Positions 60,006 through 64,000 of a stretch of DNA of 64,000 nt are shown here, one piece after another. The notes under the pieces were generated by a model. It searched no databases, was not told the DNA's origin, and worked only from the letters and a program-made list of their open reading frames with translations. This DNA comes from Pseudomonadaceae bacterium. Lineage in GTDB: Bacteria > Pseudomonadota > Gammaproteobacteria > Pseudomonadales > Pseudomonadaceae. The position numbers and the translations under genes are program-made. Where the stretch lies: contig CAAFUS010000006.1 in NCBI GenBank assembly GCA_900766265.1, positions 186,001-250,000 on the forward strand, read 5' to 3'. Positions within the stretch are counted from its first letter, which is position 1, and every line of letters begins with the position of its first letter.

Positions 60006-61112
60006 TTAGATCACGATCAGGTCGGCCTGAAGCGCACCGGCTTGTTTAAGCGCTTCGAGGATCGCCATCAGGTCGCTGGGCGCGGCGCCCACCTGGTTGA
60101 CCGCGCGCACGATCTCGTCGAGCGTGGTACCGGGGCCGAACTTGAACATCGGCTTGGCCTCCTGCTCGGCCTGCACCCTGGAATTGGGCACGACCACCGT
60201 CTGGCCGTCGGACAGCGGGTTGGGTTGGCTGACCGTCGGGTCTTCGCTGATGGTCACCGTCAGGCTGCCATGGGTTACCGCCGCGGGCTGGACCCGCACG
60301 TTCTGGCCGATCACGATGGTGCCGGTACGCGAGTTGATGATGACCTTGGCCACCGCCTGGCCGACCTGGACCTCAAGGTTTTCCAGGATCGACAGGTAAT
60401 CGACCCGCTGGCTCGGATCCAGCGGCGCGGTCACGCTGATCGAGCCACCATCGAGCGCCTGCGCGACGCCGGGGCCGAGCAGGTCGTTGATCTGGTCGAC
60501 GATGTTCTTGGCGGTGGTGAAGTCTGGGCGGTTCAGGTTCAGCGTCAGGGTATTGCCCTGGTTGAAGCCGCTCGGCACCGCCCGCTCGACCAAGGCACCG
60601 CCGGGAATGCGGCCGGCCGAGGGCACGTTGACAGTGATACGCGAACCATCGGCACCGCCGGCATCGAAGCCGCCGACCACCAGGTTGCCCTGGGCGATGG
60701 CGTAGACGTTGCCATCGATCCCCTTGAGCGGCGACATCAGCAGGCTGCCGCCGCGCAAGCTCTTGGCATTGCCGATCGAGGACACGGTGATGTCCAGCGT
60801 CTGGCCCGGCTTGGCGAACGGCGGCAGCTCGGCATGAATGGATACCGCCGCCACGTTCTTGAGCTGGATGTTTCCGCCGGCCGGCACCTTGATGCCGAAC
60901 TGCGCGAGCATGTTGTTGAAGCTCTGCACGGTGAAGGGCGTCTGGGTGGTCTGGTCGCCACTGCCGTTGAGGCCTACGACCAAGCCGTAGCCGATCAGCT
61001 GGTTGGCGCGCACGCCCTGAATCGTGGCGATGTCCTTGAGCCGCTCGGCCTGCACGCTGGAGGCCGCGCAGAGCGCGAGCAAGGCAACGGCGGCGGATTT
61101 GAAGAAAGTCAT
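60006..61112 (-). CDS. flgI: Flagellar P-ring protein FlgI
   Basis: 368 residues. Signal peptide MTFFKSAAVALLALCAASSVQA, then the P-ring protein from ERLKDIATIQGVRANQLIGYGLVVGLNGSGDQT through MAILEALKQAGALQADLIVI. It forms the periplasmic ring around the rod. A GTG three codons upstream is an alternative start, but the ATG at 61112 gives a proper signal peptide. Confidence 0.97.
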   Translation of the reverse strand: MTFFKSAAVALLALCAASSVQAERLKDIATIQGVRANQLIGYGLVVGLNGSGDQTTQTPFTVQSFNNMLAQFGIKVPAGGNIQLKNVAAVSIHAELPPFAKPGQTLDITVSSIGNAKSLRGGSLLMSPLKGIDGNVYAIAQGNLVVGGFDAGGADGSRITVNVPSAGRIPGGALVERAVPSGFNQGNTLTLNLNRPDFTTAKNIVDQINDLLGPGVAQALDGGSISVTAPLDPSQRVDYLSILENLEVQVGQAVAKVIINSRTGTIVIGQNVRVQPAAVTHGSLTVTISEDPTVSQPNPLSDGQTVVVPNSRVQAEQEAKPMFKFGPGTTLDEIVRAVNQVGAAPSDLMAILEALKQAGALQADLIVI

Positions 61113-61125
61113 TGCCTGCACCTGA

Positions 61126-61821
61126 TCAGAACGGCCACAGCGGGCTCATGAAGAAGCGATCCAGCCAGCCGGCCTGGGCGGTGTCGGCGAACGCGCCAGT
61201 GCCTGAATAGGTGATGCGGGCGTCGGCGATGCGTGTCGACGGCACGGTGTTGTCGGTGGCGATGTCGTCGGAACGTACCAATCCGGCAATGCGCACCAGC
61301 TCGTCGCCAGTGTTCAGCGTCATCCACTTCTCGCCCCGCACAGCGAGGATGCCGTTGGGCAGCACTTCGGAAACGGTCACGGTGATCGAGCCCGACAGGC
61401 TGTTGCTCTGCCCTGCCTGACCGGAGCCCTGGCTCGAGCGCGACGCGTCGTACTCGGCGCCCAGGCTCATGCTGTTGCCGGTGAGCGGGTTGGCCATCGA
61501 CACGGCGCCGCCGAACAGCGAGCCGAGCCCGATGTCGGCGCTGCTGCTCTTGGAGAGCTTGGAGCTGGTGTTCTTGCTCGCCTGGGTCCGCTCGTTGAGC
61601 GTGATGGTGATGATGTCACCCACGCGATACGCCTTGCGGTCATCGAACAGGTAGGTTTCGAACCCGGCCTGGTAGATCGATCCGTTGTTCTGCGCGGCTG
61701 GCAGCGGCGTACGCGGCAGAACCGGAGCGTAATAGGGATCGTTCGGCTTGGGCGCAGGCGCGACGCAGCCTGCCACCAGCGAAACGGAGATCAGCGTGAA
61801 GACACATGCAGAGCGGCTCAT
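61126..61821 (-). CDS. flgH: Flagellar L-ring lipoprotein FlgH
   Basis: 231 residues. The lipobox LVAG-Cys19 marks it as an outer-membrane lipoprotein. The L-ring core has YRVGDIITITLNERTQASKN and SGSITVTVSEVLPNGILAVRGEKW. The start at 61821 has GAGGTG eight bases before it; a longer upstream frame is not family-like. It sits between flgG and flgI. Confidence 0.97.
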   Translation of the reverse strand: MSRSACVFTLISVSLVAGCVAPAPKPNDPYYAPVLPRTPLPAAQNNGSIYQAGFETYLFDDRKAYRVGDIITITLNERTQASKNTSSKLSKSSSADIGLGSLFGGAVSMANPLTGNSMSLGAEYDASRSSQGSGQAGQSNSLSGSITVTVSEVLPNGILAVRGEKWMTLNTGDELVRIAGLVRSDDIATDNTVPSTRIADARITYSGTGAFADTAQAGWLDRFFMSPLWPF

Positions 61822-61850
61822 AAGCACCTCAAGCCAACGTCGATCGATCA

Positions 61851-62636
61851 TTAGAGCTGCTGGGTCACGAAGGCCAGCATCTGGTCCGCGGTGGAAATCA
61901 CCTTGGAGTTCATCTCGTACGCGCGCTGGGTGGTGATCATGTTCACCAGTTCCTCGACGACGCTGACGTTCGAGTTTTCCAGGGTGTTCTGCAGCACGGT
62001 GCCCAGCCCGTTCAGGCCCGGGTTGCTGACCTGCGGCGCGCCGCTGGCCGCGGTTTCGAGGAACAGGTTGCCGCCGATTGCCTGCAGGCCGGCCGGGTTG
62101 ATGAAGTCGGCGATCTGGATGTTGCCGATGATCTGCGGCTGGGGGTCACCGAAGGTGGTCACCGAGACGGTACCGTCTTCGCCGACGGTAAAGGTCTGGG
62201 TTTCCGGCGGAACGACGATCGCAGGTTCCAGGGCGTAGCCATTGGCCGTGACGATCTGGCCGTCGGCGTTCATATGGAAACCGCCGTCGCGCGAGTAGGA
62301 CACGGTGCCATCGGGCAGCAGAACCTGGAAGAAACCACGGCCATTGATCGCCATGTCCAGCGGCTGCTCGGTGGTCTGCAGGCTGCCCGCGGTGAAGATC
62401 TTCTGGGTGCCGGCGATACGCACACCGGTACCCAGCTGCAGGCCCGACGGCAGTTCGCTGTCCTGGGTGGCCTGGCCGCCGGGTTGCCGGCGAACCTGAT
62501 ACAGCAGGTCCTGGAACTCGGCCCGATCACGCTTGAAACCGGTGGTCGAGACGTTCGCCAGGTTGTTGGAAATGGTCGTCAGGTTCATGTCCTGGGCGGA
62601 CAGACCGGTCTTGCTGACCCAGAGTGCTGGAAGCAT
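61851..62636 (-). CDS. flgG: Flagellar distal rod protein FlgG
   Basis: 261 residues. LWVSKTGLSAQDMNLTTISNNLANVSTTGFKRDRAEFQDLLYQ is the rod-hook family N-terminus. The C-terminus LENSNVSVVEELVNMITTQRAYEMNSKVISTADQMLAFVTQQL is the matching helix. GAGGAG precedes the start. Thirty bases separate it from flgH and 45 from flgF. Confidence 0.97.
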   Translation of the reverse strand: MLPALWVSKTGLSAQDMNLTTISNNLANVSTTGFKRDRAEFQDLLYQVRRQPGGQATQDSELPSGLQLGTGVRIAGTQKIFTAGSLQTTEQPLDMAINGRGFFQVLLPDGTVSYSRDGGFHMNADGQIVTANGYALEPAIVVPPETQTFTVGEDGTVSVTTFGDPQPQIIGNIQIADFINPAGLQAIGGNLFLETAASGAPQVSNPGLNGLGTVLQNTLENSNVSVVEELVNMITTQRAYEMNSKVISTADQMLAFVTQQL

Positions 62637-62681
62637 GATGTTCTCCTCGTGCGCCGGAAACCAGGCGCTACGCGCTGGTGA

Positions 62682-63422
62682 TTAGCTCAGTTGCAATACA
62701 CGGGCCATGGCGGCGGCGTCTTCCTCGGCCGTGCGCATCATCTTCACGTGCAGTTCGAACTGCCGTGACAGGGCCAGGATGGATGTCATCTCGGACACCG
62801 CGTTGACGTTGCTGGACTCCAGGAAGCCAGAGGTGACTCGTACGTTGGCGTCGGCCTCGAGGGGCTGCCCGTCCTTCATGCGGATCAGCCCGTCGCGACC
62901 TTTCTCGAGCTGCGCGGGGTCGGGATTGACCAGCTTGAGCCGGTCGACGTTCACCACGACGTTGGGGTTTTCGCCCAGCGCACGAATGCTGATGGTGCCG
63001 TCCTGGCCAACATCGATCTTTTCTTCCGGCGGAATGGCGATCGGGCCGCCGTTGCCCAGCACGGGCATGCCGTCGCCGGTGCGCAGCATCCCAAGCGCGT
63101 CGATGCGCAGGCTGCCGGTGCGCACATAGGCCTCGCTGCCATCGGGCGCCTGCACGGCGAGCCAGCCCTGACCTTCGACCGCGACGTCCAGGTCGCGCCC
63201 GGTTTCCTGCAGGGCGCCGGCCGTGAAGTCGGTGCCGGGCCGCTCGGACATGGCGTAGACACGCGCCGGAAAACCGTCACCGAAGACCTGCATCGACCGC
63301 GCCTGCTCGAAATCGCGGCGAAAACCGGTGGTGGATATGTTGGCCAGGTTGTTGGCATGCGCCTGCTGTGCCCGCGTGTTCTGGCTGGCACCGGTCATGG
63401 CTACAAAAAGCATCTTGTCCAT
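62682..63422 (-). CDS. flgF: Flagellar proximal rod protein FlgF
   Basis: 246 residues. DKMLFVAMTGASQNTRAQQAHANNLANISTTGFRRDFEQARSM is the family N-terminus and MTSILALSRQFELHVKMMRTAEEDAAAMARVLQLS the C-terminus. GGAGGA sits before the ATG at 63422; an upstream frame of 31 codons is not conserved. It is the first gene of the flgFGHIJKL operon and has a sigma-54 promoter in front. Confidence 0.97.
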   Translation of the reverse strand: MDKMLFVAMTGASQNTRAQQAHANNLANISTTGFRRDFEQARSMQVFGDGFPARVYAMSERPGTDFTAGALQETGRDLDVAVEGQGWLAVQAPDGSEAYVRTGSLRIDALGMLRTGDGMPVLGNGGPIAIPPEEKIDVGQDGTISIRALGENPNVVVNVDRLKLVNPDPAQLEKGRDGLIRMKDGQPLEADANVRVTSGFLESSNVNAVSEMTSILALSRQFELHVKMMRTAEEDAAAMARVLQLS

Positions 63423-63474
63423 CGAATCCTCCGCAGACGCGAGTTTGACGCTAAGGGTCTGTTGCAGAGGTTTT

Positions 63475-63490
63475 TGCAAGCGCCATGCCA
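63475..63490 (-). promoter_or_regulatory. Sigma-54 promoter of the flgF operon
   Basis: On the minus strand TGGCAT-N5-TTGCA matches the sigma-54 -24/-12 consensus (TGGCAC-N5-TTGCA) with one mismatch and correct spacing. Transcription would start near 63463, with a leader of about 41 bases. In P. aeruginosa the equivalent operon depends on RpoN and the FleQ/FleR activators. Confidence 0.85.
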
Positions 63491-63546
63491 AGCAAGGGTA
63501 ACAAGCGCAACACATTGATATTGAAAGCGCTTTAGCGAAAAAAGAA

Positions 63547-63560
63547 GGCCCCGAAGGGCC
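63547..63560 (-). terminator. Intrinsic terminator downstream of flgE
   Basis: GGCCC and GGGCC form a 5-bp stem with a CGAA loop, followed on the minus strand by TTCTTTTTTCG. It separates the flgE transcript from the flgF operon. Confidence 0.75.
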
Positions 63561-63626
63561 CTGAAAGGAGAAAGACGGCGGGATACTGCCGCCAGCGGCA
63601 ACGCCGGCTGCCGCTGGCCTCTAGCG

Positions 63627-64000
63627 TTAACGCAGGTTAATGATCGTCTGGGTGATAGCGCTTTCGGTCTCGATGGTCTTCGCGTTGGCCTGGTAGTTGC
63701 GCTGGGCCACGATCAGGTTGACCAGCTGGTCGGAGAGTTCGACGTTCGAATCCTCCAGCGCACCGGCCTGCAACGCGCCGAGGGTGCCGGAGCGCGGCGT
63801 TCCAACGATGGGCTCGCCTGACTCGAACGACTGCACCCACTGCGTCTTGCCGACGGGTGTCAGGCCCTGAACGTTGGCGAAGTTAGCCAGGACGATCTGA
63901 CCCTGCACCTTGGATTGACCGTTGGTGTAGCGCGCGAAGATCACGCCCGTGTCGTCGATTTCCAGACCGGCCAGCTCACCGGTGGTGTAGCCATCCTGGG
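63627..64000 (-). CDS. flgE: Flagellar hook protein FlgE, C-terminal part
   Basis: Partial gene; the 5' part lies beyond base 64000. The visible 123 codons or so encode GYTTGELAGLEIDDTGVIFARYTNGQS (hook D1 region), then ANFANVQGLTPVGKTQWVQSFESGEP and the C-terminal helix LSDQLVNLIVAQRNYQANAKTIETESAITQTIINLR, the hook/rod family tail. It forms the universal joint of the flagellum. The terminator follows about 70 bases beyond the stop. Confidence 0.95.
   Translation of the reverse strand, partial: QDGYTTGELAGLEIDDTGVIFARYTNGQSKVQGQIVLANFANVQGLTPVGKTQWVQSFESGEPIVGTPRSGTLGALQAGALEDSNVELSDQLVNLIVAQRNYQANAKTIETESAITQTIINLR

Overview
This window carries ordinary chromosomal DNA of a high-GC gammaproteobacterium. 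Gene content and gene order point to the Pseudomonas/Stutzerimonas (P. stutzeri-like) group. Several blocks match, from memory, the order of neighbouring genes in P. aeruginosa PAO1: the itaconate operon with its LysR regulator, ABC transporter-trhO-bolA-DUF2059-fumC, asnO-ngg-M42 peptidase-hybrid kinase, lpxL-minCDE-rluA-methyltransferase-apeB, oxidoreductase-prc-EAL protein, and flgE-flgFGHIJKL. I saw no integrase, IS element, CRISPR array, rRNA or tRNA.

Layout. 1-5.6 kb: an operon on the minus strand (MaoC-type hydratase, acyl-CoA dehydrogenase, VOC protein, MmgE/PrpD protein, CoA-transferase) with a divergent LysR gene; gene order identifies it as itaconate catabolism. Its spacers contain REP-like hairpins. 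5.6-13.5 kb: DUF2254 membrane protein, MFS carrier, arfB, membrane metal hydrolase, APC permease and an HBM-type chemoreceptor with a good sigma-28 promoter. 13.7-18.1 kb: exporter-type ABC transporter, DsbA-family protein, trhO, bolA and a DUF2059 protein, all on the minus strand. 18.3-25.7 kb: fumC, EamA permease, thiolase, polyP:AMP phosphotransferase, mnmC. 25.8-28.3 kb: a 29-codon ORF overlapping a TauE/SafE permease, DUF1127 protein, LysR and MarR regulators.

28.4-36.4 kb: the N-acetylglutaminylglutamine amide (NAGGN) osmoprotectant genes, then a 7TM hybrid histidine kinase and yheU. 36.4-42.1 kb: small conserved genes, a CynX-like MFS carrier, an SDR, DUF2784 and DUF2061 proteins, and a secreted alpha/beta hydrolase overlapping an MlaA paralogue that lacks a lipobox. 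42.1-47.8 kb: lpxL, minCDE, rluA, a methyltransferase interrupted by an in-frame amber codon, and apeB. 47.8-54.7 kb: quinone oxidoreductase, prc, EAL-CBS-degenerate GGDEF protein, a three-gene overlapping cassette (HTH/unknown/Sel1) and a DUF1232 protein. 54.7-55.1 kb: an AT-rich non-coding stretch with DnaA-box-like sites. 55.1-64 kb: a ComEA-like protein and the flagellar cluster flgLKJIHGF (sigma-54 promoter) plus the 3' end of flgE.

Most of the window is housekeeping and well-conserved accessory metabolism. The most notable items are the amber codon in the methyltransferase, the unlipidated MlaA/hydrolase pair, the DnaA-box/AT-rich stretch, the coupled 29-codon ORF before tauE, and the unassigned genes of the itaconate operon.
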